From Bifidobacterium scaligerum (GTDB lineage: Bacteria > Actinomycetota > Actinomycetes > Actinomycetales > Bifidobacteriaceae), in assembly GCF_002802865.1 (NCBI RefSeq), contig NZ_PGLQ01000001.1, forward strand, positions 310,001 through 374,000: a DNA stretch of 64,000 nt. Direction: 5' to 3'. Below the pieces are notes generated by a model. It was not told the DNA's origin and ran no database searches. It was given only the letters and a program-made list of their open reading frames with translations. Made by a program: the position numbers and the translations under genes. Of this stretch, positions 47,120 to 56,874 are shown piece after piece (position 1 is the stretch's first letter; the number at the start of each line of letters is the position of its first letter).

Positions 47120-47129
47120 GGTGAATATT

Positions 47130-47717
47130 ATGAGCGACAATAATTTGGTGCCTGAACCTACGGCTTCCGTGTTTGAAGCCGTTAACGGTGTGTTGCAGGA
47201 TGAAGAGGCCGCACGCCGCGTGATGGCCAATCCGGCATTGGCCAAGGGCTTCCCCAACGGCCATCCTGAGGAGCACGCCGAAAGTGCAGCCGGTGGCGCT
47301 TGCGGTTGTGGCAATCATCAGGGTGCCTGCGGATGTTCCGATGAATCGGATGGTAATGAGATTCCGCTCAAGGCCGTGGATGATATTGGCCGTGCTACTG
47401 CTGAAGACGTGCGTGAAGCACTGCATCAGGTTATCGACCCGGAACTTGGCATTGACGTCATCGATCTTGGTCTGGTATACGGTATCGAAATCGATGAACT
47501 TGGTCGTGCCATCATCACGATGACATTGACCACGCCGGCATGCCCGTTGACCGATTTGATTGAGGATGAATGCGCTTCCACGCTGGCCGGACTGGTGGAA
47601 GAGTTCCGTATCGACTGGACCTGGAATCCGCGTTGGACCGTTGAGCGCATTACGCCGGAAGGCCGGGATCAGCTTGCCGCGCTGGGTTTCAATTTCGACA
47701 ATCTGCCAAAATACTGA
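47130..47717 (+). CDS. sufT: SufT-type Fe-S carrier (DUF59/MIP18) with Cys-rich N-terminus
   Basis: 195 residues. The DUF59 domain (ATAEDVREALHQVIDPELGI then DVIDLGLVYGIEIDE; TLTTPACPLTDLIEDE) fills the C-terminal 110 residues. The N-terminal part is unusual: AGGACGCGNHQGACGCSDES holds four Cys in a Gly/Cys-rich loop that could bind metal. It is preceded by GAGGTG; a GTG at 47121 is less likely. It is the last gene of the operon and probably passes clusters to target proteins. Confidence 0.9.
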   Translation: MSDNNLVPEPTASVFEAVNGVLQDEEAARRVMANPALAKGFPNGHPEEHAESAAGGACGCGNHQGACGCSDESDGNEIPLKAVDDIGRATAEDVREALHQVIDPELGIDVIDLGLVYGIEIDELGRAIITMTLTTPACPLTDLIEDECASTLAGLVEEFRIDWTWNPRWTVERITPEGRDQLAALGFNFDNLPKY

Positions 47718-47760
47718 GTCAGAAGAGCCATAAGAACAGCCATATCAAGGATATATTAAA

Positions 47761-47799
47761 AGGGTCTGGCAACCACGACGGTTGTCAGACCCTTTATTG
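47761..47799. terminator. Bidirectional terminator after suf operon and glgC
   Basis: AGGGTCTGGCAACC and GGTTGTCAGACCCT, about 13 paired bases with one mismatch, loop CACGAC-like, followed by TTATTG. It lies between convergent sufT and glgC. Confidence 0.88.
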
Positions 47800-47821
47800 T
47801 TACGCTGTTGAATGAGATCAC

Positions 47822-49066
47822 TCAGTCATCAACGATGGTGTTCTTCGGCACCACGGTGATGCCCTCCGGCGTAACTGTGAAGCCACGAGCCAGATCGTGC
47901 TCGGTATCGATACCAACGGTGGAGTTCTCAGTCAGGACTACGTTCTTATCGAGAATGGCCTTGTACACGCGGGCGCGACGGTTAATGACCACGCCATCGA
48001 ACAGCACGGAATCGACAATCTGCGCCCAAGAGTGAATACGGACGTTGGGGGAGAGCACGGAGTGGTGCACTTCACCACCGGAGACGATCACACCGGGGGA
48101 GACGATGGAATCAGTGGCATGGCCCAGACGATCACGACCGGCATGCACGAACTTGGCCGGCGGCAGGTTGCCGGACATCGTGTAAATCGGCCAATCCTGA
48201 TTGTACAGGTTGAACTCGGGCACGTAGGCGATCAGGTCCATATGCGCATCGTAGAACTGCTTGATGGTACCCACGTCGCGCCAGTAGGCGTGATCAGTGG
48301 ACGTGGAGCCAGGAATCTCGTTCGAGTTGAAATCGTATACGCCGGCCTCATTGCGGGCAGCGAAGTACGGAGCGATGTCGCCACCCATGTCGTGCTTGGT
48401 ATCGGCGGCCTTCTCATCGAGCGCCAGAGCCTCGAACAGAGCCTTGGTATTGGCTACGTAGTTGCCCATGGAAGCCAGAATCTGATTCGGATTGTCCGGC
48501 AAACCAGTGGTGGTGGCCGGCTTCTCCTGGAAGTTCTTGATCATGTTCGGATGCTCCGGGTCAACCTCGATCACGCCGAACTGGTTCGACTGCTCGATAG
48601 GTTGACGAATGCCGGCGACCGTGAATTCGGCACCGGATTCGATGTGCTGCTGCACCATCTGCTCGAAGTCCATGCGATAGACGTGGTCGGCACCTACAAT
48701 CACCACGATATCCGGCTGGACATCTTCGATGATGTTAATGGTCTGGTAGATAGCGTCGGCCGAACCCAGATACCAGTGCTTACCGAGACGCTGCTGCGCC
48801 GGAACAGGGGAGACGTAGGATCCCAGCAGAGGAGAGAAGCGCCAGACCTGCGAAATATGACGGTCCAGTGAGTGAGACTTGTACTGGGTGAGCACCACAA
48901 CCTGACGGTAGCCGGAATTCACCAAGTTGCTCAACGGGAAATCAATCAGTCGGTAGACGCCGCCGAAGGGCACGGCGGGCTTTGCGCGATCACGGGTGAG
49001 TGGCATGAGGCGTGTCCCCTCACCGCCTGCAAGCACAATTGACAGAATCTTGGGATTCTTGGCCAT
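47822..49066 (-). CDS. glgC: Glucose-1-phosphate adenylyltransferase
   Basis: 414 residues. It makes ADP-glucose for glycogen synthesis. Substrate-binding motifs are [40 protein letters not shown] and [20 protein letters not shown]. The N-terminal Rossmann-like domain is followed by a left-handed beta-helix at the C-terminus ([20 protein letters not shown]). No regulatory or signal sequence is seen. The 221 bases upstream contain no other gene. Confidence 0.97.
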   Translation of the reverse strand: MAKNPKILSIVLAGGEGTRLMPLTRDRAKPAVPFGGVYRLIDFPLSNLVNSGYRQVVVLTQYKSHSLDRHISQVWRFSPLLGSYVSPVPAQQRLGKHWYLGSADAIYQTINIIEDVQPDIVVIVGADHVYRMDFEQMVQQHIESGAEFTVAGIRQPIEQSNQFGVIEVDPEHPNMIKNFQEKPATTTGLPDNPNQILASMGNYVANTKALFEALALDEKAADTKHDMGGDIAPYFAARNEAGVYDFNSNEIPGSTSTDHAYWRDVGTIKQFYDAHMDLIAYVPEFNLYNQDWPIYTMSGNLPPAKFVHAGRDRLGHATDSIVSPGVIVSGGEVHHSVLSPNVRIHSWAQIVDSVLFDGVVINRRARVYKAILDKNVVLTENSTVGIDTEHDLARGFTVTPEGITVVPKNTIVDD

Positions 49067-49287
49067 CGTAACTGTCCTCTCTTGTTACCTAGCGCCTTTC
49101 GGCACCGTACTGCTGGGCCGAGCGCTTCCTTGCCCTCGGTGTACATAGTTAATAATTGCAGAAAAAATCGAACACGCAAGGTAATTCGCTCCGCGTGCCG
49201 CAGACTTTGTCATGAACTTGGAATGAACCCACGGTTGCGAAAGCCGTGAGATGCGGTTGCGAAAACCGGGAGGCCTGGCTAGAGGTT

Positions 49288-50175
49288 CTAGATCAACGGG
49301 CGTGTTGCATAGAATGCCACTGCGCTGGATGCGGCGACATTGAGACTGTCCACATCATGGCTCATGGGGATCTTCACAGTCAGATCGGCTCGGGCAATGG
49401 TGTGATGGGACAGGCCGTCGCCTTCAGTGCCGAAGATCAGTGCCAGCTTGCCGATGTGCAAAGGGTCATCACCGGGAAGATTGAGTCGTCGAGTAAGCTC
49501 GTCCAAGGATATGGAGTCGTCTTCGAGTGCCATGGCTACTGTGGTGAAGCCCAGCGATCGCAATTCGTCAATGCCTCGGAATGGCCAGTAATGCTTGTCT
49601 TCGGTGCCATCATCGTTGTATCCGGTAATGCGGGTCCACGGCACTTGGAATACCGTACCCATGGATACGCGGGCTGCACGCCGGTACAACGGGTCTCCGC
49701 AGGAGGGTGTTACCAGCACGGCGTCCACATCCAGCGCGGCCGCAGAACGCATCAATGCGCCCACATTGGTATGGTCCACGATGTTTTCCATGACCGCGAC
49801 ACGGCGGGCATCGCGGCAAATCTCGGATACCGAGGGCAAAGGCCATCGTCTCATGGCGCATAAGGCACCACGATGAAGTCGGTAGCCGGTCAAACGTTTG
49901 AGCTGGTCGGGAGATGCCACGTACACTGGAATATTCGGACCCCAGTGAGCGTCTACAAAAGCGAATGTTTCGCGCATGCCTTCCAGCCAAGGTTCCTCGA
50001 CCAGTAAAGACAACGGCTCGCGCCCGGCGGCCAGTGCCCGATCGATAACCTTGGGGGATTCGGCTATGAATACGCCTTTAGCTGGTTCCAGCCGATTGCG
50101 CAGCTGCATCTCCGTAAGACTGACATAGGCTTCGACACGCGGGTCGTCGACTGACTGGAGCGTGATGAACTGCAT
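49288..50175 (-). CDS. SpoU/TrmH-family RNA methyltransferase
   Basis: 295 residues. The SPOUT trefoil-knot domain shows motif 1 (ENIVDHTNVGALMRSAAALD), motif 2 (LALIFGTEGDGLS) and motif 3 (VKIPMSHDVDSLNVAASSAV). The N-terminal part (IAESPKVIDRALAAGREPLS) is the substrate-binding domain of the TrmH/RlmB type. Its RNA target, a tRNA or 23S rRNA 2'-O site, cannot be told apart by sequence. It lies upstream of tRNA-Leu in the same orientation. Confidence 0.93.
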   Translation of the reverse strand: MQFITLQSVDDPRVEAYVSLTEMQLRNRLEPAKGVFIAESPKVIDRALAAGREPLSLLVEEPWLEGMRETFAFVDAHWGPNIPVYVASPDQLKRLTGYRLHRGALCAMRRWPLPSVSEICRDARRVAVMENIVDHTNVGALMRSAAALDVDAVLVTPSCGDPLYRRAARVSMGTVFQVPWTRITGYNDDGTEDKHYWPFRGIDELRSLGFTTVAMALEDDSISLDELTRRLNLPGDDPLHIGKLALIFGTEGDGLSHHTIARADLTVKIPMSHDVDSLNVAASSAVAFYATRPLI

Positions 50176-50227
50176 AATCGCCTTTCATGCAAACGGCGGG
50201 GCCGTGGAAAAGTGCTGCCGATAACGA

Positions 50228-50253
50228 AAAACCCCTTGCAGTGCAAGGGGTTT
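50228..50253 (-). terminator. Terminator of tRNA-Leu
   Basis: AAACCCCTTGCA and TGCAAGGGGTTT form a near-perfect stem and, on the minus strand, a run of five T follows. Located 7 bases after the tRNA 3' end. Confidence 0.85.
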
Positions 50254-50259
50254 ATTCTG

Positions 50260-50347
50260 TGCCCGAGACGGGACTTGAACCCGTACGCCCGTATAAAATA
50301 GGCACTAGCACCTCAAGCTAGCGCGTCTACCATTCCGCCACCCGGGC
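50260..50347 (-). tRNA. tRNA-Leu (anticodon GAG)
   Basis: 88 bases with a long variable arm, as in class II tRNA. The acceptor stem GCCCGGG pairs with CTCGGGC and the discriminator is A73. The anticodon stem is CTAGC/GCTAG around TTGAGGT, giving GAG, which reads CUC and CUU. The T arm GGGTTCAAGTCC is canonical. CCA is not encoded. Confidence 0.95.
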
Positions 50348-50452
50348 AGGTGTCGTGTGGACAACGAGTAGATACTTTAGCAGCAGATTCGCGGAGTGCA
50401 ACTCGACGGGTGCTTTCGGCGTGTCGCGTTTTCGCTCGGTAGCCTTGAGGCT

Positions 50453-51250
50453 ATGACAGATGCTCTTTTCCTGTTCGATCCGCAGGTCGATGATGTTCCA
50501 GTAAACAGCGATGAACTCCATGCCGGTTGGAAGCTCACCCTTCCGCCGCATATCAAACGTCATGCCGTGCAGGCCATGCGTTTGAAGGTGGGCGACAGCC
50601 TGCAGCTTTCGGATGGTAACGGCCTGAGGATTCAGGCGGTATTGGATGATGCCGAAGCCGGATTGGCTGATGTGGTCAATGTAGGGAGAGAGCCCGAGCC
50701 GTTGACCAGGCTTGCCTTGATTCAGGCTTTGGCGAAAACCGGCCATGATGAGCAGGCCATTGATACGGCTACGCAGATCGGAGTGGATCAGGTCATTCCA
50801 TGGCAGGCCGATCGTTCCATCGCCAAGTGGAAAACCGGCCGCACGGATCGGAAGTGGAGCTCTGTGCTTGATGCCGCCACGGAACAATCCCGGCGGGCGT
50901 TCAAGCCACGGCTGGAGGCATGCGTATCCAGCAAAGAGATTGTGGCGATATGCCGTCGTGCGTGCGTACATGGTGACTTGGTGATCGTTTTGCATCAGGA
51001 CGCCACGGATACTTGGACCAGTGTGGAGACACGTGTCTCGCAGTTGATCGATCGTACGTTGGAGGACGGCAGACCTCGCACCATCAACGTGATCGTGGGG
51101 CCTGAGGGCGGTATCAGCGAGCAGGAGGTGTCTGCGTTCCTTGAGGCAGGGGCCGTCAGTTGTGTGCTTGGGCACAATATCCTGAGAGCTGCCGCTGCAG
51201 GTCCCGTGGCGCTTTCCCTGTTGTCTCGAACCCTGGGACGTTACGAGTAG
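50453..51250 (+). CDS. rsmE: 16S rRNA (uracil-1498-N3)-methyltransferase
   Basis: 265 residues. It methylates U1498 of 16S rRNA. The N-terminal PUA-like domain (KLTLPPHIKRHAVQAMRLKV then GDSLQLSDGNG) is followed by a SPOUT domain: QALAKTGHDEQAIDTATQIG then VDQVIPWQADRS, INVIVGPEGGISEQEVSAFL, VLGHNILRAAAAGPVALSLL. The start at 50453 is chosen by homology to the family N-terminus; GAGG lies just 2-3 bases upstream. The frame continues to 50396. It begins 105 bases beyond tRNA-Leu, which is on the opposite strand. Confidence 0.95.
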   Translation: MTDALFLFDPQVDDVPVNSDELHAGWKLTLPPHIKRHAVQAMRLKVGDSLQLSDGNGLRIQAVLDDAEAGLADVVNVGREPEPLTRLALIQALAKTGHDEQAIDTATQIGVDQVIPWQADRSIAKWKTGRTDRKWSSVLDAATEQSRRAFKPRLEACVSSKEIVAICRRACVHGDLVIVLHQDATDTWTSVETRVSQLIDRTLEDGRPRTINVIVGPEGGISEQEVSAFLEAGAVSCVLGHNILRAAAAGPVALSLLSRTLGRYE

Positions 51251-51380
51251 ATTGTCAATAAGGCCAACAGTATGAAAATGCCGGGGAAAGAATTGGCTGA
51301 AGGCTGACCTGGAAGTCATGCATGGGCATCGCCCCGCGCTAAGCTGAATACGGAGTAATACCAAACGTTCGAGGAGCAAG

Positions 51381-51719
51381 ATGAGCGCATCTGATGATTG
51401 CCTGTTCTGCAAGATCATCGCAGGCCAGATTCCCAGCGGCAAGGTGTACGAGGATGAGACGACGTATGCCTTCAAGGACATCAATCCCAAGGCCAAAGTC
51501 CATGTACTGATTGTGCCGAAGAAGCATTATGCCAATGTGGCGGAGCTCGCGGCCGCAGACCCGGCCGAGCTGGCGCATATTGTTTCCGTTGCCCAGAACA
51601 TTGCTGATGAGTCCTTCCACGGTGCTTACCGTTTGGTGTTCAACACGGGTCTTGACGCGGGACAGACCGTATTCCATGTGCATGCTCATGTACTGACCGG
51701 CGAGAAGCTGGACGAGTAG
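51381..51719 (+). CDS. hinT: HIT-family nucleotide hydrolase (HinT)
   Basis: 112 residues. It hydrolyses purine nucleoside phosphoramidates and aminoacyl-adenylates. The Zn-free N-terminal [20 protein letters not shown] and the catalytic HIT triad [13 protein letters not shown] (residues about 98-110) are complete. GAGGAGCAAG precedes the ATG. The gene is 19 bases before phoH. Confidence 0.96.
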   Translation: MSASDDCLFCKIIAGQIPSGKVYEDETTYAFKDINPKAKVHVLIVPKKHYANVAELAAADPAELAHIVSVAQNIADESFHGAYRLVFNTGLDAGQTVFHVHAHVLTGEKLDE

Positions 51720-51738
51720 CGAGGAGCGAGAAGTTTTC

Positions 51739-52983
51739 GTGGCCACGACTACACGTACCATCACCATCCCGCCGCAGCTTGATCCGGTGTCTGTGCTCGG
51801 CCCGGTGGATGAGGTCATTCGAGAGGTGGAACGAGCCTTCCCGGACCTCACCATCATCGTGCGCGGCAATCGGGTGGCCATTGTCTCCCGTTCCAAGCAG
51901 TCCGAACCGCAGGCCGCGCAAGCCGAGGACTTGGTCAACACCATCATTCAGGCTGCCTATACCGCACCGATGGACGCCGATACGGTGCGCCGCATGCTTG
52001 ACCAGAACGTGTTGAGGAATGACGTGAGATTAAGCCGTCCGGGGCATGGGCCCACTCACGCCAAACTCATACAGTCCACCTCCGGTGAGACGAATGGACG
52101 AACCCGGAATCAATCACGGGGCCAAGCCGGGCGCGAGAGCACTTACCGCAAGCCGACGGTGCCTGGCGTCATCACTTTTGCGGCGGGCGTGCCGGTTCGT
52201 GCGAAAACCGCCGGACAGGTGGCATACGTCAATGCCATCGAGTCGCACACCATCACATTCGGCATCGGCCCCGCCGGCACCGGAAAGACGTACCTCGCAG
52301 TGGCCAAGGCAGTACGTGCCTTTCAGGACAAACAGATCCGACGGATCATCCTGACCCGCCCTGCCGTGGAGGCAGGGGAGAACCTGGGTTTCCTGCCGGG
52401 AACACTCAACGACAAGGTCGACCCATATCTGCGACCGCTGTATGACGCTTTGGGAGATATGCTCGGAGCTGATCAGCTCAGACGTCTTATGGACGACAAC
52501 ACCATCGAAGTAGCGCCACTTGCCTACATGCGTGGCCGTACGCTCAACGATGCGTTTGTGATTCTCGACGAGGCGCAGAACACCACCGAGCAGCAGATGA
52601 AAATGTTCCTGACGCGACTTGGCTTCAATACCAAAATGGTGATCACCGGTGATATTTCACAGGTCGATCTGGCTGTGCCGCGATCCGGTCTGGCCACCAT
52701 TGAACAGATTTTGGGGACTATAGAAGGCATTTCGTTTGTTCATTTGGACAGCGACGATGTGGTACGTCATCAGTTGGTGGGCAAAATCGTAGCAGCTTAT
52801 GACAGACACGCTGCTATCGCCGGAGACCATCGTTCCATCGAACGTCGTGGACGTCGCCGCGGCAAAGCCGCCGATGATGCTGATGCCAATTCCGACCAAC
52901 GAATCACTTCCACCGGCGCTTCTGATAACACTTCTGGCGACGACACCCCGACAACACGAAACGAGGCAGTAGATGAGCGTTGA
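51739..52983 (+). CDS. phoH: PhoH-family ATPase
   Basis: 414 residues, GTG start (GAGGAGCGAG upstream). The P-loop is [16 protein letters not shown] (about 176-191). Walker B and [10 protein letters not shown] follow ([14 protein letters not shown]), then TGDISQVDL and the arginine-finger region. The N-terminal domain ([20 protein letters not shown]) is KH-like. The last 60 residues form a charged, low-complexity tail. PhoH is predicted to act in RNA processing with YbeY, whose gene overlaps it by 11 bases. Confidence 0.94.
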   Translation: MATTTRTITIPPQLDPVSVLGPVDEVIREVERAFPDLTIIVRGNRVAIVSRSKQSEPQAAQAEDLVNTIIQAAYTAPMDADTVRRMLDQNVLRNDVRLSRPGHGPTHAKLIQSTSGETNGRTRNQSRGQAGRESTYRKPTVPGVITFAAGVPVRAKTAGQVAYVNAIESHTITFGIGPAGTGKTYLAVAKAVRAFQDKQIRRIILTRPAVEAGENLGFLPGTLNDKVDPYLRPLYDALGDMLGADQLRRLMDDNTIEVAPLAYMRGRTLNDAFVILDEAQNTTEQQMKMFLTRLGFNTKMVITGDISQVDLAVPRSGLATIEQILGTIEGISFVHLDSDDVVRHQLVGKIVAAYDRHAAIAGDHRSIERRGRRRGKAADDADANSDQRITSTGASDNTSGDDTPTTRNEAVDER

Positions 52984-53524
52984 CGTGACCAACGAGACCC
53001 AATGGATTATCGATCCGAAGATTTTCTCGGATCTAGGCATATGGGTGCTCGATCAGATGCGTGTAAGCACGCAGTCTGATCTGACCATCATGTTTGTGGA
53101 TCCCGACCCCATCGCCGAACTGCATATGCGTTGGATGAATTTGGAAGGGCCGACCGATGTGATGAGTTTCCCGATGGATGAACTGCGCCCCGGCGATGGC
53201 AGAACCGTGATGGAGGGCGTTCTGGGCGATATCGTGATTTGCCCATGGGTTGCCGCGCAGCAGGCAGCGGCGGCAGGACACAGCACCATGCAGGAGATGC
53301 TGTTGCTGACCATCCATGGCATTCTGCACCTGCTCGGATACGATCACGTGACCCCCGAGCAGGAGCGTCAGATGTTCGGTCTGCAGCGTCAGCTGTTGCT
53401 CACGTTCTTTGCCTTGCGTCATGACTCCGGAGTACAAGCCACATTGCCCGCTGGCGCTCCAGACGCATTGGCCATCTATGATGCCGCGCACGGCAGCGGA
53501 CGCGATCTTGATGCGAAAAGCTGA
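52973..53524 (+). CDS. ybeY: Endoribonuclease YbeY
   Basis: 183 residues. It is a zinc-dependent RNase needed for 16S rRNA 3' maturation. The metal site is seen as [20 protein letters not shown] (H3 motif HGxLHLxGYDH). The strand order before it ([20 protein letters not shown]) is typical. The start overlaps phoH by 11 bases. The C-terminus has an extra 35 residues ([20 protein letters not shown]) beyond E. coli YbeY. Confidence 0.95.
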   Translation: MSVDVTNETQWIIDPKIFSDLGIWVLDQMRVSTQSDLTIMFVDPDPIAELHMRWMNLEGPTDVMSFPMDELRPGDGRTVMEGVLGDIVICPWVAAQQAAAAGHSTMQEMLLLTIHGILHLLGYDHVTPEQERQMFGLQRQLLLTFFALRHDSGVQATLPAGAPDALAIYDAAHGSGRDLDAKS

Positions 53525-53656
53525 TCCGATTCCGTCCATAATTCTGATTCAGCCGACAGCACCGTACGGCCAGACGCAAGATGATCTTCGTCGACGCTGT
53601 ACACGTATTGTTCTCCGATAATATTTTCCTCTCAACGACCAAGGACGACAATCGAT

Positions 53657-55087
53657 ATGGAGTATTCCAGTACCACCCTGATCGCCATCACCGTTGTTTT
53701 GGTGTTCGTGGCGGCCGTATCCGTCTGGTTCTCATTGACTATGGCTGCTGCGGAAGGTGCCGTAGCCCGTGTGACCCGATCCAGTCTGAACAATCTCATT
53801 CTGGAGGTGCAAACCGATTCTGAGACCAGTCAGTTCCTCAAGATGAAAAAAATCGACAGAATTCATCTGGTCCAACGGCTGATCTCCAATCGGTATGCCA
53901 CGGCGGGAAGTTGCGCTTTCTTCCGTGTGGCTTGCAATGTGATCGATGGCGTGTTGGTGGCTTCTCTGGCATCGATATGGGGTGCTGAACTATGGGTGGG
54001 ACTGTTGGCCGGGTTCCTGTTCGCGGCGATCGTGGCCGTGGTCTCGGTATTGGTCAGGCCGCGCACTGCTGGCATGGCTAAGCCGGTAGACAGCCTGCTG
54101 TCCCACTCCCGCACGGTGTCGATTGTTGTATGGTTGACGCCATTTGCCCGTCTGGGTTCTGACAAGAATGGCGGTAAGACAGGCCGACGCTCCAAGAACG
54201 ACGATTTGTCCGATGATGAGGAGCTGGAAAAGATTCAGCTTGAACAGGGCAAGGCAGCCATTGATCGATTGGTGGAATCCAACGAATTCGATCCCGAAGT
54301 CTCGGAGATGTTGCGCAATGTGCTCACCCTGTCCGACACGCTCACTCGTGAAATCATGGTGCCGCGCACCGACATGATTTGCATGGAGCGGGACACCACT
54401 TTATCGGCAGCTCTCAAACTGTTTTCGCGTTCAGGCTTCTCCCGCGTGCCGGTGATCGGCGAAGATATGGACGACCTTGTAGGCGTGGCCTATTTGAAAG
54501 ATGCCGTGCGCGCCACAGCCTTTAACCCGGCTGCTTTGGATCGCCAAGTGGAGACCATCGTGCGTCAGCCGATGCTGGTGCCCGAATCAAAGCCGGTGGA
54601 TGATTTGTTCCATGAGATGCAGCGGTCACGTCAGCATGTGGCCGTAGTGGTCGATGAATACGGCGGCATCGCCGGTATGGTAACCATCGAAGACGCGTTG
54701 GAACAGATCGTGGGCGAGCTGGAGGATGAGCATGATCGTACCCAGCGTAGCGAGCCCGAGAAGATCGGCGACAACAAGTGGAAGATGCCGGCCCGCACTC
54801 CAATCGCCGATCTGGAGGAGATCTTCGAGATCGATATCGATGAGGACGATGTGGACACGGTCTACGGTCTGCTGACTAAGATTCTCGGCCGTGTACCGAT
54901 CGTCGGTGCGTCGGCCGTGACCCGTGGCCTCAAACTTACGGCGGTCGACTCCGCTGGACGTCGTAAGAAGGTGTCCACCATCGTGGTCGAACCTGCCCAC
55001 GTCGAGGGTGACGAGGAAGATGGCAAGACCAGCGAGGAAGACGGCGAACCGTCCGCCGACGAAGACAAGACCGCCAGCAAGGAGTGA
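53657..55087 (+). CDS. CNNM/CorC-type membrane protein with CBS pair (hemolysin family)
   Basis: 476 residues. The N-terminal CNNM-type transmembrane domain has 3-4 helices (TTLIAITVVLVFVAAVSVWF; GVLVASLASIWGAELWVGLL then AGFLFAAIVAVVSVL). A CBS pair follows (TREIMVPRTDMICMERDTTL; VVDEYGGIAGMVTIEDALEQ then IVGELEDEHD), then the CorC_HlyC domain. The C-terminus is an acidic tail with many Glu/Asp. It is probably linked to Mg2+ or Co2+ efflux. It sits in the ybeY-era order seen widely in bacteria and ends 1 base before the era start. Confidence 0.93.
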   Translation: MEYSSTTLIAITVVLVFVAAVSVWFSLTMAAAEGAVARVTRSSLNNLILEVQTDSETSQFLKMKKIDRIHLVQRLISNRYATAGSCAFFRVACNVIDGVLVASLASIWGAELWVGLLAGFLFAAIVAVVSVLVRPRTAGMAKPVDSLLSHSRTVSIVVWLTPFARLGSDKNGGKTGRRSKNDDLSDDEELEKIQLEQGKAAIDRLVESNEFDPEVSEMLRNVLTLSDTLTREIMVPRTDMICMERDTTLSAALKLFSRSGFSRVPVIGEDMDDLVGVAYLKDAVRATAFNPAALDRQVETIVRQPMLVPESKPVDDLFHEMQRSRQHVAVVVDEYGGIAGMVTIEDALEQIVGELEDEHDRTQRSEPEKIGDNKWKMPARTPIADLEEIFEIDIDEDDVDTVYGLLTKILGRVPIVGASAVTRGLKLTAVDSAGRRKKVSTIVVEPAHVEGDEEDGKTSEEDGEPSADEDKTASKE

Positions 55088-55088
55088 G

Positions 55089-56081
55089 ATGAGCGATCAG
55101 AACAATACCGCACACGTTGATGAGCCGGTTAAGCAGGATACCCCATATCGTTCAGGATTCGTGGCCGTGGTGGGTCGTCCGAACGTGGGCAAATCCACGT
55201 TGATCAACGCGTTGATCGGCAAGCAGATTGCCATCGCATCCTCCCGTCCGGAAACCACGCGAAAGGCGATTCGTGGCATTCTGACCACGGATCATGCACA
55301 GCTGGTATTGGTGGACACTCCCGGTATCCATCGTCCTCGCACCCTGCTTGGTCAGCGTCTTAACGATGTGGTGGAGGAATCCCTGTCCGACGTGGACGTA
55401 GTGGCGTTCCTGTTGCCTGCCGATCAGGAGATCGGTCCTGGAGACCGTCGCATTCTCTCTCGCCTGCGCTCCGATTTCGCCACCAAGCGTGAGGACGGTA
55501 CCTTCGCTTGGAAAGTCCCGCTTATCGCCATCGTCACCAAAATCGACGAATTGGGCCGCGAACAGCTGATCAACAAGCTTATCGAAATCAACGAGTTCGC
55601 TGATTTCGCGGATATTGTGCCGGTCAGTGCGCTGAAGCATGACAACCTCGCCGAGGTCAGGAACGTGCTGATCGATCACACGCCGGAAGGTCCGCAGATG
55701 TATCCAGAGGACCAGATCAGTGAGGAACGTCCGGAGGACACCATCGCCGAGCTTATCCGCGGCGCGTTCCTGGAAACGCTTGATGACGAATTGCCGCACT
55801 CGCTGGCTGTAGTGGTAGATTCCATCGATTACCCCGAAGACAATGAAACCGGGGCGGCTTATGACGGCAAGGCTCAGGTCAACGTATCCATCTACGTGGA
55901 GCGCGACTCGCAGAAGCCCATCATCATCGGCAAGGGCGCGTCGAATCTCACCTATGTCAAGAAGAAGCTGCGTACTCCGGTCAATCGCATCGTCGGGCAG
56001 AAGGCTCGCCTTGACCTCCACGTCAAGGTTGCCAAAGGTTGGCAGTCCGATCCTAAGCAGTTGGAAAAATTAGGTTTCTAA
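55089..56081 (+). CDS. era: GTPase Era
   Basis: 330 residues. It is a small-subunit assembly GTPase. G1 is AVVGRPNVGKSTLINAL (about 28-44), G2 SSRPETTRKAIRG, G3 VDTPGIHRPRTLLGQR, G4 IVTKIDELG, and the C-terminal KH domain is IGKGASNLTYVKKKLRTPVN then RIVGQKARLDLHVKVAKGW. The longer frame to 54924 is a shadow of the upstream gene. Its start is 1 base after the preceding stop, and AAGGAGTG provides the ribosome site. Confidence 0.96.
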   Translation: MSDQNNTAHVDEPVKQDTPYRSGFVAVVGRPNVGKSTLINALIGKQIAIASSRPETTRKAIRGILTTDHAQLVLVDTPGIHRPRTLLGQRLNDVVEESLSDVDVVAFLLPADQEIGPGDRRILSRLRSDFATKREDGTFAWKVPLIAIVTKIDELGREQLINKLIEINEFADFADIVPVSALKHDNLAEVRNVLIDHTPEGPQMYPEDQISEERPEDTIAELIRGAFLETLDDELPHSLAVVVDSIDYPEDNETGAAYDGKAQVNVSIYVERDSQKPIIIGKGASNLTYVKKKLRTPVNRIVGQKARLDLHVKVAKGWQSDPKQLEKLGF

Positions 56082-56107
56082 TTATCCCAACTGCTTAAGG
56101 TCACTTT

Positions 56108-56136
56108 AGGGAAGTCTGTTGGCTTCCCTTGTTATT
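56108..56136 (+). terminator. Terminator of era
   Basis: AGGGAAG and CTTCCCT form a 7-base stem with an 8-base loop, followed by TGTTATT. Facing it is a response regulator ending at 56149. Confidence 0.75.
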
Positions 56137-56148
56137 GCATCCGCTGTC

Positions 56149-56874
56149 TCACCGATGGGTGTTGATCCACAGGATAGCGAGTTGTGTACGATTGGCTAGG
56201 CCCAGTCGGTCCAATATAGTGCTGATACGGTTGCGGACCGTGCCCTCGCTCAGGTAAAGGCGCGCAGCGATATCCCGATTATCGAATCCCTGCGCCACGA
56301 GCTCAGCGATGCTGCGGCTGCGTTCATCCATGGCATCCAGTGCGCGTCGGTCCGCATCAGAATCGATGGGAACGGACCCATGCCGGTGAGCTGCGGTAAC
56401 GGTCTGTGATGGATGGCTCGGTTCATCGGCTTGCGTGTCGTCGCCGTTGGCATTCGCACTGTTGCCGGTGAGCTTGCCGAGCACCTCAGCCCCTAGCACC
56501 ACTTGTCCGGCCATCACCGCTTGCAAGGCGGGCGCTACGGCGGAGACATCCTGCTTGATGAGATATCCTCTGGCACCCAGCGTCATAGCTTGTGCTATAT
56601 ATTCCCGGTCTGCGAATGTAGTGAGGAACAACACGCGAGCGGCAGGATCTTTCTTCAAGATATCTCGTGCCGCGTCCAAACCACTCGTGCCGGGCATCTG
56701 TATATCGATGAGTAGAATATCCGGGTGATTGGCCGGTGTGGTGAAATACTGTTCGACCGCGGTCTTTCCATCGTGTGCGGTCCATAGCACCTCAGCCGCG
56801 CCGGTGGCAGACAGGATGGTTGCCAACGATTGGCAGACGATAGGATCATCGTCCACGATTGCGATTCTCATCAT
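56149..56874 (-). CDS. Response regulator, NarL/LuxR family
   Basis: 241 residues. The receiver is MRIAIVDDDPIVCQSLATIL with phospho-Asp in ILLIDIQMPGTSGLDAARDI, Thr in LFLTTFADREY, and Lys in YLIKQDVSA. LuxR HTH: LDAMDERSRSIAELVAQGFD then NRDIAARLYLSEGTVRNRIS. Two Met at the start (56874 and 56871); the first has GAAGGAAG at the right distance and overlaps the kinase stop by 4 bases. The linker between domains is long and charged (GNSANANGDDTQADEPSHPS). Confidence 0.93.
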   Translation of the reverse strand: MMRIAIVDDDPIVCQSLATILSATGAAEVLWTAHDGKTAVEQYFTTPANHPDILLIDIQMPGTSGLDAARDILKKDPAARVLFLTTFADREYIAQAMTLGARGYLIKQDVSAVAPALQAVMAGQVVLGAEVLGKLTGNSANANGDDTQADEPSHPSQTVTAAHRHGSVPIDSDADRRALDAMDERSRSIAELVAQGFDNRDIAARLYLSEGTVRNRISTILDRLGLANRTQLAILWINTHR

